Source of the DNA: Streptomyces hokutonensis
GTDB taxonomy: Bacteria > Actinomycetota > Actinomycetes > Streptomycetales > Streptomycetaceae
Assembly: GCF_000376565.1 (NCBI RefSeq)
Contig: NZ_BARG01000063.1
Span: forward strand, 62,001 to 126,000
Direction of reading: 5' to 3'
Length of the DNA stretch: 64,000 nucleotides
The first letter of the stretch is position 1, and every line of letters starts with the position of its first letter. This document shows positions 50,081 to 58,389 of this stretch, piece by piece. The notes beneath the pieces were generated by a model, which saw only the letters and a list, made by a program, of their open reading frames with translations, did not search any database and was not told the origin of the DNA. The translations under genes were made by a program, and so were the position numbers.

Positions 50081-50794
50081 ATGACTGCGTCCGTCCCCGA
50101 CGCGCCCACGGACACGCCGATCGCCGGCCACGGTCCCTCCGCGCTCTCAATCCCCGACCATGTGAAGCCGAAGCTGCGCGGCTGGCTGCACCTCGGCATG
50201 TTCCCGGCCGTGCTCATCTCCGGCCTGGTGCTCACCGCTCTCGCCGACTCGGCCCGGGGCCGCATCGCCTGCGGGATCTTCGCCCTGACCGCCTGCCTGC
50301 TCTTCGGGGTCAGCGCGCTGTACCACCGGGGCAACTGGAGCCCGCGCATGGACGGCATCCTGCGCAGACTCGATCACGCCAACATCTTCCTGATCATCGC
50401 GGGCACGTACACGCCCCTGACGATGCTGCTGCTCCCGGGCGCCAAGGGTCAGTGGCTGCTGTGGGGCATCTGGGGCGCGGCACTGGCGGGCATCGCCTTC
50501 CGGGTCTTCTGGGTCGGCGCCCCGCGCTGGCTCTACACCCCCTGCTACATCGCGATGGGCTGGGCGGCCGTCTTCTTCCTGCCGGACTTCATGCGCACCG
50601 GCGGCATCGCCGTCCTGGTCCTGGTCATCGTCGGCGGACTGCTCTATAGCGCGGGCGGAGTGATCTACGGCATAAAGCGTCCGAACCCGTCACCGCGCTG
50701 GTTCGGCTTCCACGAGGTCTTCCACTCCCTGACGGTGGCGGCCTTCCTCGTGCACTACGTGGGGATCTCCCTGGTGGCCTACCAGCACGGGTAG
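50081..50794 (+). CDS. Hemolysin III (TrhA/YqfA, PAQR-type) membrane protein
   Basis: A 237-residue integral membrane protein with seven predicted helices. The PAQR metal-site residues are present: SALYHRGNWSP near the second helix and the HEVFHSLTVAAFLVH element near the end. The bacterial members are implicated in membrane energy/fluidity homeostasis; hemolytic activity is doubtful. The leader of about 30 residues is hydrophilic. The gene ends before a perfect terminator. Confidence 0.9.
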   Translation: MTASVPDAPTDTPIAGHGPSALSIPDHVKPKLRGWLHLGMFPAVLISGLVLTALADSARGRIACGIFALTACLLFGVSALYHRGNWSPRMDGILRRLDHANIFLIIAGTYTPLTMLLLPGAKGQWLLWGIWGAALAGIAFRVFWVGAPRWLYTPCYIAMGWAAVFFLPDFMRTGGIAVLVLVIVGGLLYSAGGVIYGIKRPNPSPRWFGFHEVFHSLTVAAFLVHYVGISLVAYQHG

Positions 50795-50815
50795 CAGCTG
50801 GGACACCTCCTGTTC

Positions 50816-50847
50816 ATGGCCACGGCTTTCGAGCCGTGGCCATTTTT
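50816..50847 (+). terminator. Perfect 12-bp hairpin with TTCG loop and T-run
   Basis: ATGGCCACGGCT-TTCG-AGCCGTGGCCAT is followed by TTTT. It lies 21 bases after the hemolysin-III stop. The TTCG tetraloop and the following T-run make it one of the clearest intrinsic terminators in the window. Confidence 0.95.
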
Positions 50848-50870
50848 CATGCGCTGAAAGTCGATCCCCA

Positions 50871-50920
50871 TTGACAGCGGCCACCTTTTGACAGCTACTC
50901 TCATTTCATGGCTACTGTCA
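50871..50920 (+). promoter_or_regulatory. Promoter and operator candidate of the exporter/TetR operon
   Basis: TTGACA at 50871-50876 and again at 50888-50893 (TTGACAGC direct repeat, 17 bases apart). With the first as -35, TACTCT at 50896-50901 would be the -10 box and transcription would start near the ATG at 50908; no ribosome-binding site precedes that ATG, which suggests a leaderless message. TGACAG (50889-50894) and CTGTCA (50915-50920) form an inverted repeat across the start codon that the TetR protein encoded downstream may bind. Confidence 0.6.
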
Positions 50921-52482
50921 CTCAATCAAGTGAGGTGCGGCGCGATCCGCGCCGCTGGTGGGCTCTCGGGGCCCTGGTCGCGAGCATGCTCACGCTCGGC
51001 TTCGACACGACGATCCTCAACGTCGCCCTGCCCACCATGGCCGGCGACCTCGGCGCCACCACCGGCCAGCAGCAGTGGATGGCGGACTCCTACGTCATCG
51101 TCTTCGCGGCCCTGATGCTCCCCGCCGGACTCCTCGGCGACCGCTTCGGACGGCGCCGGATGCTGGTCGTGGGGCTCGGCATCTTCCTCGCCGGCTCCGT
51201 GGCCGGCGTCATGGCCAACGACGTGAACTGGGTCATCGCCGCCCGCACGGTGATGGGGGTGGGCGCGGCCCTGATCACCCCGCTCGCCCTGTCCGTGCTG
51301 CCCTCGCTCTTCGGCCCCGACGAGCGCACCAAGGCCGTCGGCATCATCTCCGCGGCCTCCTCGCTCGGCCTGCCGCTCGGCCCGATCATCGGCGGCTGGC
51401 TGCTCAACCACTTCTGGTGGGGCTCGGTCTTCCTGGTCAACATCCCGATGGCCGCGCTCGGCATCGCCGCCTGCGTCTTCCTGCTCCCCGAGACCAGCGA
51501 CCCCGCCTCCCCCAAGGTCGACGCCCTCTCCACGGCGTTCACCGCGGCGGGCCTCGGCGCCCTCATCTACGCGATCATCGAGGCGCCCAGCCGCGGCTGG
51601 GGCGACCCGCTGATCGTGGGCATGCTGATCGGCTCCGCGATCCTCATCGCCGCCCTGGTGCTGCGCGAACGGCGCATGGAACGGCCCATGCTCGACATGG
51701 AACTGCTCGCCCACCGCGGCTTCCTCTTCAACACCATGGCCGCGACCCTCGTGATGTTCGTCCTGTCCGGCCTGCTGTTCGTGCTGCCGCAGTACCTCCA
51801 GGCGGTCCTCGGCAACGACGCGCTCGGCACCGGCGTCCGCCTGCTGCCCATGATGGGCGGCCTGATCGTCGCGGCCCGCGCCGCGCAACCGCTCGTCGCC
51901 AAGTTCGGCTCCCGCGCGGTCGTCACCGCGGGCCTGGTGGTCCTCGCCTTCGCCGCCGTCCTCGGCAGCCGTACGACGGTCGACTCCGGCTACGGCTTCA
52001 CCGCGCTGTGGCTGTCCGTCACCGGCTTCGGTTTCGGCTTCTCGATCGTCCCCGCGATGGACGGCGCCCTCGGCGCGCTCCCCCGCGACCGGGCCGGCAG
52101 CGGCGCCGGGCTCCTGATGACCATGCGCCAGGTCGGCGCCGCGATCGGCATCGCCCTGCTGGGGAGCCTGCTGGCCGGCACCTTCCGCGACCGCCTGGAC
52201 GTGACCGGCCTGCCCGCGAAGGCGGCGGACACGGCTGGTGAGTCGGTGGTCGCGGCCCACATCGTCGGCCAGAAGGCGGGCTCGGCAGACCTGATCGCAT
52301 CGGCGAACAGCGCGTACGTCCACGGCATGGGCCTGGTCCTGCTGGTGTGCGGCGCCGCGGCCCTCGTCACCGCGCTGCTGGCGGCGGCGTTCCTGCCGAA
52401 CACCCCGGCCGCGCCCACGGCGCAGGAGGAGGAAGACCCCGCCGCGGCCGTGGCCGTCGCCCTGGCGGATGCCGGACAATGA
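50908..52482 (+). CDS. DHA2-type MFS drug exporter (EmrB/QacA family)
   Basis: A 524-residue transporter with 14 predicted helices. DHA2 landmarks are LDTTILNVALP-type FDTTILNVALPTMAGDLGAT near the start, PAGLLGDRFGRRRMLVVG (motif A) and GVGAALITPLALSVLPSLF (motif C region). It should expel a drug or other toxic compound using the proton gradient. The TetR gene overlaps its stop, the standard layout for a repressor-controlled efflux pump. The ATG at 50908 appears leaderless. Confidence 0.93.
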   Translation: MATVTQSSEVRRDPRRWWALGALVASMLTLGFDTTILNVALPTMAGDLGATTGQQQWMADSYVIVFAALMLPAGLLGDRFGRRRMLVVGLGIFLAGSVAGVMANDVNWVIAARTVMGVGAALITPLALSVLPSLFGPDERTKAVGIISAASSLGLPLGPIIGGWLLNHFWWGSVFLVNIPMAALGIAACVFLLPETSDPASPKVDALSTAFTAAGLGALIYAIIEAPSRGWGDPLIVGMLIGSAILIAALVLRERRMERPMLDMELLAHRGFLFNTMAATLVMFVLSGLLFVLPQYLQAVLGNDALGTGVRLLPMMGGLIVAARAAQPLVAKFGSRAVVTAGLVVLAFAAVLGSRTTVDSGYGFTALWLSVTGFGFGFSIVPAMDGALGALPRDRAGSGAGLLMTMRQVGAAIGIALLGSLLAGTFRDRLDVTGLPAKAADTAGESVVAAHIVGQKAGSADLIASANSAYVHGMGLVLLVCGAAALVTALLAAAFLPNTPAAPTAQEEEDPAAAVAVALADAGQ

Positions 52483-53111
52483 ACACCATGACGGCCGCAC
52501 CCTCCCCCTTCAGCCCCGCCGACCGCCCCCAACTGGGCCTCCGCGAGCGCAAGAAGATCAAGACCCGCGAAGCGATCCGCACCGCGACGTACGCGCTCGT
52601 CAAGGAGCAGGGCTACGACGCGACCACGATCGAGCAGATCGCCGAGCGCGCCGAGGTGTCGCCGTCGACCGTCTTCCGCTACTTCCCGACCAAGGAAGAC
52701 ATCGTCATCACGGACGAGTTCGACCCGATCATCATGGACGAACTCCGGGCCCGCCCGGCCGACGAGCCCTGGATGGTCACGCTGCGGTACGTGATGCACA
52801 AGGCCATCGCGTACGGCATGAAGGAGGACGAGGAGGTGTCCCGCCTCCGCACCCACCTCATGGTCCAGGTCCCGGCCGTGCGCTCACGCATGATGGAGAG
52901 CATGTCGGTCACCGGCGACATGCTCTGCCAGGCCATCGCCGAGCGCACCGGCCGGGACCAGGAGAGCCTGGAGGTACGGGTCTCCGCGATGGCCCTCATC
53001 GGCGCCCTGATGGAGACGTCCCTGTACTGGGCGGAGCACGGCCACCGGGACGAGTTCAAGGACCTCATGGACCGCACGCTGGACGTACTGGAGCACGGGC
53101 TCTCCGAGTGA
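52479..53111 (+). CDS. TetR-family regulator of the exporter
   Basis: A 210-residue regulator. The HTH is in TREAIRTATYALVKEQGYDA and IAERAEVSPSTVFRYFPTKE. The ligand domain is a TetR_C type with LRTHLMVQVPAVRSRMMESM. The ATG at 52479 overlaps the transporter stop (ATGA); a second ATG at 52488 is possible. It probably represses the pump operon and itself, being released by the pump substrate. A terminator hairpin includes its stop codon. Confidence 0.93.
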   Translation: MNTMTAAPSPFSPADRPQLGLRERKKIKTREAIRTATYALVKEQGYDATTIEQIAERAEVSPSTVFRYFPTKEDIVITDEFDPIIMDELRARPADEPWMVTLRYVMHKAIAYGMKEDEEVSRLRTHLMVQVPAVRSRMMESMSVTGDMLCQAIAERTGRDQESLEVRVSAMALIGALMETSLYWAEHGHRDEFKDLMDRTLDVLEHGLSE

Positions 53112-53122
53112 GCCCGTGCTCC
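53090..53122. terminator. Hairpin overlapping the TetR stop codon
   Basis: A perfect 13-bp stem, GGAGCACGGGCTC with a 7-base loop and its complement. The left arm is the last codons of the TetR gene and the TGA at 53109-53111 begins the right arm. It sits between two convergent transcripts. Confidence 0.85.
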
Positions 53123-53138
53123 GGGTCCGTAGGGACCG

Positions 53139-55556
53139 CTAGCGCTTGGTCGGCACGGTCTTCACGTCACCCTTCCCGCAAGCCACCCCGTCCCTGTTCG
53201 GGTCCAGCCTCAGCGGATCGTCCTTGCCGTTGACCTTCAGGCGGCCGTAGTCGTTCTGCCGCAGCCATGAACAGCGGGCCGCAGTAGTCGACTTGACCTC
53301 GGCCGGGAAGACCGTGGGTACGCAGACGTTGATCGTGCCGTAGTGGCGGTCGCAGCCGGAGATGGTCACCGGGACCTTCTGCGAGGTGCGCTTCTTGCCG
53401 GGCTCGGTGACCTTGCCGGTCAGGGCGTCGGCGAAGGAGTGGACGTGGGCCGAGGCCGTGTCGGTCGTCAGGGCCGAAGGGCCTTGCAGATGAACCCACT
53501 TGGCGACCGAAGGGACGCCGTTGGCATCGACCGCGAAGAGCATGTACCAGCCGGGCGGCGCCAGGTTGGGGTTGCTCGTCACGTTCAGGTCGACCGTGTT
53601 GCCGTTCACCGACAGCGGCAGGTCAACGAACCGCTGGTTCGGGTCCGAGGAGTGCGTGACCGCGGCCGGGCGGATCAACTCCGCCTTGGCGATGGGCCGG
53701 TCGACGGTGATCGTCTGGGTGTCGCCGTACTCCCACTCGTTGTCGATCACCGAAGTGATCGTCGGCCGCGTGCCCTTGAGGAGATACGGCGGGGTGTAGA
53801 TCGACACGTTGTGGTTCCAGGTGCCGTTGCCCGGGTTGTCACCGGTCGACATCACCCGGCCGTCCGGCAGCAGGAAGGACGAGGAGTGGTAGCCGCGGGC
53901 CTCGGGGTCGGCGGCCACCGGGTCGAAGGTCGTGGTCGCCGGGTCGAAGATCGACGCCTCGTACACCGGGTTCGCCCGGTTGTGCAGCGCGCCGCCCGTC
54001 TCCAGCACCGTGCCGTCGGGCAGCAGTACGGCGGACACGTACATCTTGCCCTGCGCACCGGTCTCGGCCACCTGGCCGTTCCCCAAGTCGACCGTCCCCT
54101 GCGGGATTTGGGGGCCGACCGTGTAGACCGGATTGGCCGCCTTGAGGTCGATGATGTCGGTCAGCCGGTTGGCGTCCGGGTTGGAGTCGATGTTGCCGCC
54201 GCCGATGGTGAGGACCTTCTGGTCCTGCGCCGGGGGCAGCAACACGCTTGCGGACTGGTCGCGTTGGTCCTTGTTCTGAAGCCCCGAGACCGACGTGACC
54301 GTGTTGGCGGAGTAGTCGTAGATCGCGCTGCCCGTCCCCGGGATGTTGTTCCCGAAGACATGGCTGCCCGTGTAGAAGAGCCGGCCGTCCTGCATCAGGA
54401 CCATCGACGGGTACAGCCCCCAGTACGACCAGGTCTGGTTGACCTGCGACAACGGCAGCCACTTCTGCTGCGCGTCCGACCAGTACTCGGCCGTCACCGA
54501 CCCCGTCGAGTCCTCCCGCAGCCCGCCGAAGGAGACGACGTCACCGTTGCCGAGCTCGGTCGCCGACGGGTACCAGTGGCCGTCGTTGAGGTCGTTGGTC
54601 TTGCTGTACGTCTCGGTCACCGGGTCGAAGATGTACGAGTCCTTGTACCCCTCGTACCCGTGCGAACCGTCCGCCGCCGGGAACGCCTTGTTGCCGCTCA
54701 TCACCAGCACCCGGCCGTCCTGCAACTGGATGTGCCCCGAGCAGAACATGTCCTTCGGCGTCGGAATCACCTTGTACGTCCCGGCGACCGGGTCGTACAC
54801 CGCGCTCGTGAACGTCCCCGCGTCGAACTGCTCCTGACTGTTCCCGGAGCCCGCGATCAGCAGCACCTTGCCGTTGTTGAGCACGACGGAGTGCATCGAG
54901 CGGACGGGGTTCTGCGTCGGCAACACGTCCCAACGCCCGTTCGCGCACTGCTCGGCGGTCGCCGTACAGGTCGCGGGCGGGAGCGTGTCCGGCACCTGGT
55001 CCATCGTGTAGTCGTCGGTGGTCGCGGACCCGGTGCCGTAGACCGAGACACCCCAGGTGATCCGGTCGGTCCCGGCCGGGACCTCGGGCGTACGGACGCT
55101 CGCCTGGGTCCAACTGCCCTGCATCTCCAGGGTCTTGAGGTCGGTCCAGTACTGCCAGCCGGCGACGGTGTCGTGCCGGAAGAGGGTGATGTTGGCGTCC
55201 GGCGTGGTCGTCTTGTACCAGAGCCCGAGGTCGTACTGCTTGCCCGCCGTCACCACCGGCGCGCAGGTCGTGGACTCGGTGATCAGCGCCTTGCGGTCAC
55301 CGTCGACCCGCCGCGTCACGGTGACCTTCATGGCCTTGGAACCGGAGTGCGCGTCCGAAGGCGTGGTGAAGTCGAAGTCGTTGTCGCCCCAGCCGGACTT
55401 CTCCCAGCAGTACGGCATCCCGTCACTGCCCGCCGTCTCAAACCCCGGGTTGAGGACGAGGTTCGCGGCCTCGGCGGACTGCGGCGAGGTCAGCAGCAGT
55501 CCGGCGGTCAGCGTCCCCACCCCGACGAACGCGGTTCTTCTGCGGTACTTGTTCAC
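53139..55556 (-). CDS. Galactose-oxidase-like radical copper oxidase, secreted
   Basis: An 805-residue secreted protein. Signal peptide 1-30; residues 31-190 a jelly-roll carbohydrate-binding module; residues 205-580 a Kelch propeller; then a DUF1929 domain, and a C-terminal Excalibur-like calcium motif (DPNRDGVACGKGD). All copper ligands of galactose oxidase can be placed: C272 in DMFCSGH and Y329 in GHWYPS (the thioether pair), Y556-H557 in RGYHSSS, and H635 in AVTHSSDPNQR. It should oxidise an alcohol of a sugar or glycan and make H2O2, like GlxA of Streptomyces. The GTG at 55556 follows GAGGAG and overlaps the stop of the GT2-GtrA gene (GTGA). Confidence 0.9.
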   Translation of the reverse strand: MNKYRRRTAFVGVGTLTAGLLLTSPQSAEAANLVLNPGFETAGSDGMPYCWEKSGWGDNDFDFTTPSDAHSGSKAMKVTVTRRVDGDRKALITESTTCAPVVTAGKQYDLGLWYKTTTPDANITLFRHDTVAGWQYWTDLKTLEMQGSWTQASVRTPEVPAGTDRITWGVSVYGTGSATTDDYTMDQVPDTLPPATCTATAEQCANGRWDVLPTQNPVRSMHSVVLNNGKVLLIAGSGNSQEQFDAGTFTSAVYDPVAGTYKVIPTPKDMFCSGHIQLQDGRVLVMSGNKAFPAADGSHGYEGYKDSYIFDPVTETYSKTNDLNDGHWYPSATELGNGDVVSFGGLREDSTGSVTAEYWSDAQQKWLPLSQVNQTWSYWGLYPSMVLMQDGRLFYTGSHVFGNNIPGTGSAIYDYSANTVTSVSGLQNKDQRDQSASVLLPPAQDQKVLTIGGGNIDSNPDANRLTDIIDLKAANPVYTVGPQIPQGTVDLGNGQVAETGAQGKMYVSAVLLPDGTVLETGGALHNRANPVYEASIFDPATTTFDPVAADPEARGYHSSSFLLPDGRVMSTGDNPGNGTWNHNVSIYTPPYLLKGTRPTITSVIDNEWEYGDTQTITVDRPIAKAELIRPAAVTHSSDPNQRFVDLPLSVNGNTVDLNVTSNPNLAPPGWYMLFAVDANGVPSVAKWVHLQGPSALTTDTASAHVHSFADALTGKVTEPGKKRTSQKVPVTISGCDRHYGTINVCVPTVFPAEVKSTTAARCSWLRQNDYGRLKVNGKDDPLRLDPNRDGVACGKGDVKTVPTKR

Positions 55557-56743
55557 ACGGCTCTCCTCGGTTCCGTACAACTCCCTTTGCGGCGCGGGAG
55601 ATAGACCAGTGCCTCGGTGCCGACAAAGCGCAGGACGAACGTCATGACCAGTGCGAGTGCCGTCGCCGACACAGCGCCCATGCCGAACTTGTGGACGAAC
55701 AGGGCGATCAGCGGGATGCGCAGCACCAGGTCCGCGTTGGCGAGCAGCGCGAACCGGCCCGCCCGGTCCCACCAGTTGCGGTGCATCCGGCGGTCGCGGA
55801 ACAGGAGGTGCTCGATGAGATAGAAGTTCCAGGCCACGCCGAGTTGGTTGGCGAGGATCTCGGCGGGGACGTAGTGCATGCCCGCTTTGGTGAGCGCCCA
55901 CAGGCCGACCAGGTTCGGGAGGAAGCCGGTGGCGCCGATCAGGCCGAAGACCAGCATGCGCGCGACCGGCGAGGCGGTGCGCAGCCCGAGCAGATGCCGC
56001 AGGAAGCGAAAGCCCTCCCTCGCCGTCGACTTGGACTCGCCGGCGAAGCGGTCCTGGAAGACGAACGGCACCTCGGTGACCGTGCGCGGGCGGCTGCGGA
56101 CGGCTAGTTCGAGCAGGATCTTGTAGCCGAGCGGCTTGAGCGCCTCCGCCGTCACCGCGCTGCGGCGGATCGCGAAGAAGCCGCTCATCGGGTCGCTGAT
56201 GCCCCGCAGTCTGCGCGGGAAGAGGCCCTTGGTCAGCCAGGTCGCCCCACGGGAAACGGCGATGCGGTAGCCGCCGGCCAGTCCCTCGCGGCTGCCGCCC
56301 TTGATGTACCGGGAGGCGACGACGAGCCCGGCGTGCGCCCGCTCGCCCGTACCCACCAATTCCGGTACCAGGGACGGAGGATGCTGGAGATCGCCGTCCA
56401 TGACGACGATCCAGTCCGACGACGCCCTCCTCATCCCCTCGACGACCGCGCCCCCGAGTCCGCCGACCGGTTCCTCCCGGTGCAGCAGGGTCACCGGGAA
56501 CGGGCAGTCCCGCGCGGCCTCGGAGATCACCTCGGGGGTGTCGTCGGTGGAGTCGTCGACGAAGACGACTTCGCAGGGCAGCCGCGTGGGCACGGACTCG
56601 GTGATCCGGTGCAGCAACTCCCGTATGTTCGCGGACTCGTTGAAGGTCGGTACGACGATGGTGACGGCACCGGGCTCGGCCAACTCCGCGCCCTGTAGGG
56701 CCGGTTCACCCAACTCGCCTGGAACTGTGGACTCTTGGCTCAT
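55553..56743 (-). CDS. GT2 polyprenyl-phosphate glycosyltransferase fused to GtrA domain
   Basis: A 396-residue fusion. Residues 27-235 form a DPM1-like GT2 domain (TIVVPTFNESANIRELL, EVVFVDDSTDD, VMDGDLQHPP, VASRYIKGGSREG). Residues 260-385 form a GtrA-like domain with four helices, including LIGATGFLPNLVGLWAL and QLGVAWNFYLIEHLLF. Such fusions load a sugar on undecaprenyl phosphate and flip the lipid-linked sugar across the membrane. The ATG overlaps the GT39 stop (ATGA). It likely supplies the donor for GT39 (next gene upstream). Confidence 0.92.
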   Translation of the reverse strand: MSQESTVPGELGEPALQGAELAEPGAVTIVVPTFNESANIRELLHRITESVPTRLPCEVVFVDDSTDDTPEVISEAARDCPFPVTLLHREEPVGGLGGAVVEGMRRASSDWIVVMDGDLQHPPSLVPELVGTGERAHAGLVVASRYIKGGSREGLAGGYRIAVSRGATWLTKGLFPRRLRGISDPMSGFFAIRRSAVTAEALKPLGYKILLELAVRSRPRTVTEVPFVFQDRFAGESKSTAREGFRFLRHLLGLRTASPVARMLVFGLIGATGFLPNLVGLWALTKAGMHYVPAEILANQLGVAWNFYLIEHLLFRDRRMHRNWWDRAGRFALLANADLVLRIPLIALFVHKFGMGAVSATALALVMTFVLRFVGTEALVYLPRRKGSCTEPRRAV

Positions 56744-58389
56744 CGCTGGGCTCCCACGGTCTCGGACCGGACCTGCCGGATCTCGATGCGGTCGTCGCCG
56801 TTGCCGAAGGTGGCGACGGGGGTGGAGTGCTCGATCGCCGCCTTGACGTTGGGCAGGTCGACCGCGTCGCGCCGTACCGTCGGCGAGGCCACCACGTAGT
56901 CGATGTCCCGCCAGCCGTGCGGCAGTGTCTTGGTGACGGCGGGGTCGAGGTCGGCCTTGTAGAACCAGATGACCCCGAGCCCGGGCCGGTACCCGGCGTG
57001 CACCAGGTCCAGCCAGAGCGCGTCGTCGACGAGGACCCGGGTGTCCTTCGGGTCCCGCACCTCGGTGGACAGCCACTTGGAGGCTGCCCGGTAGGGGGCG
57101 TTGGCATCCGCGGTCACGGCGGTGCGGTCGCCGTCGTACCACTTCGGTACGACATAGGCGCCGGCGGCGAGCGCCAGTACGGCCGCGAGCGCGTACCGGC
57201 CCCCGGTGACGTACCGTTTCTCCCCCTCGCCGCGCCATCTGCGCAGCACCGCGTGGGCGACCGAGGCGGTGCCTCCGGCGAGGACCAGGGCGAGGAAGGG
57301 CAGCGCGCCGATGACGTACATGGCGGGCAGATAGCCGCCCGGGCGCAGGGCCACCGCGGCGAGGATCGCCACGGTCAGCGCGGGGCCGGCGAGCGAGCGG
57401 GCGGTGACCGACCAGCGCCAGGTGACCAGGAGCAGGAGCGCCCCGGCGAGGCCGCCCAGGGGCAGGACACGGTCGTAGTAGAGCCACGAGTGGAGGACGC
57501 CGTAGGAGCCGGTCCCCCGGTCGAGGATGAAACCCGAACCCGGCCTGGTCATCTGGTACTTGAGGCCGTCCCACAGGGAGACATGGCCGCTGCCGGGGAG
57601 CAACTCGCCCTTGAGCAGGGCGAAGAGGGGGTACGCGCAGCCGATCAGGACACAGGCGGTGATGGCGCCGGTGAGCGCGAACTTCCTCGTGTCCCGGTGT
57701 CCGTGCCGCCACATGGTGACCACCAGCGCGGGCAGGACGACGACCATCGTCTCCTTGGTGAGGACCGAGGCGGCGGCCGCGAGCCCGGCCCCGAAGTGGT
57801 GCCAGAGATGGCGACTCGGTGACGCGGCCAGGCAGAACGCGAGCAGCATCCACATCACGGCGATGTTGTCGAGGAAGATCTCCCGCTGAAGGATGACGGA
57901 CAGCGGCGAGAGACCGAAGAGCAGCATCGCGAGTCCCGCCGCCCAGCGGGGCAGGGACAGGCGGCGGGCGAGGACGTAGACGAGGACCGCGCTGATCGCG
58001 CTGATCACCAGCATCACGAGACGCATGGTGCCGACGGTCATCGAGCCGGGGCTGAAGTGCGCGGGGATCCAGGTGAGCAGCGCGAGCTGGATCCAGCCGA
58101 GCGGCGGGTGGTCGTACCAGTAGGTGTAGTGGGCGAGTCCTGTGCCCTGCTGGACGGCCCAGGCCTGGGCGAGGTAGGTGCCCTCGTCGTCGCTGAGCGT
58201 CGGGTAGTCGGCGATGTTCCAGCCCTGCACGACGAGGATCGCGGCCAGGAGCAGACCGCACAGGAGGAGGTCGGGGCGGGAGGAACGGAGTCTGCTCGGC
58301 GGCGCCGTTCGACCCGTCGAACCGGTTTCAGGCGCAGGCTGCCGCTGCGCGGGGACCGTGGTGGTCGCCGCGGGAAGGGTGGAGGTCAC
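56740..58389 (-). CDS. GT39-type (ArnT/PMT-like) membrane glycosyltransferase
   Basis: A 549-residue protein with about eleven helices and a C-terminal external domain. The acidic motif of the first loop, LSDDEGTYLAQAW, and HYTYWYDHPPLGWIQLALL are typical of the PMT/ArnT superfamily, which uses lipid-phosphate-linked sugars outside the membrane. It likely uses the sugar made by the GT2-GtrA protein. The acceptor may be the polysaccharide of the first operon gene or a protein. The GTG overlaps the stop of the processive GT2 (GTGA). Confidence 0.9.
   Translation of the reverse strand: MTSTLPAATTTVPAQRQPAPETGSTGRTAPPSRLRSSRPDLLLCGLLLAAILVVQGWNIADYPTLSDDEGTYLAQAWAVQQGTGLAHYTYWYDHPPLGWIQLALLTWIPAHFSPGSMTVGTMRLVMLVISAISAVLVYVLARRLSLPRWAAGLAMLLFGLSPLSVILQREIFLDNIAVMWMLLAFCLAASPSRHLWHHFGAGLAAAASVLTKETMVVVLPALVVTMWRHGHRDTRKFALTGAITACVLIGCAYPLFALLKGELLPGSGHVSLWDGLKYQMTRPGSGFILDRGTGSYGVLHSWLYYDRVLPLGGLAGALLLLVTWRWSVTARSLAGPALTVAILAAVALRPGGYLPAMYVIGALPFLALVLAGGTASVAHAVLRRWRGEGEKRYVTGGRYALAAVLALAAGAYVVPKWYDGDRTAVTADANAPYRAASKWLSTEVRDPKDTRVLVDDALWLDLVHAGYRPGLGVIWFYKADLDPAVTKTLPHGWRDIDYVVASPTVRRDAVDLPNVKAAIEHSTPVATFGNGDDRIEIRQVRSETVGAQR

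Noticed and set aside
53139..55901. Galactose-oxidase gene starting upstream at 55901
   Set aside because: The longer frame runs through the GT2-GtrA gene; the GTG at 55556 has a GAGGAG site and begins a proper signal peptide.
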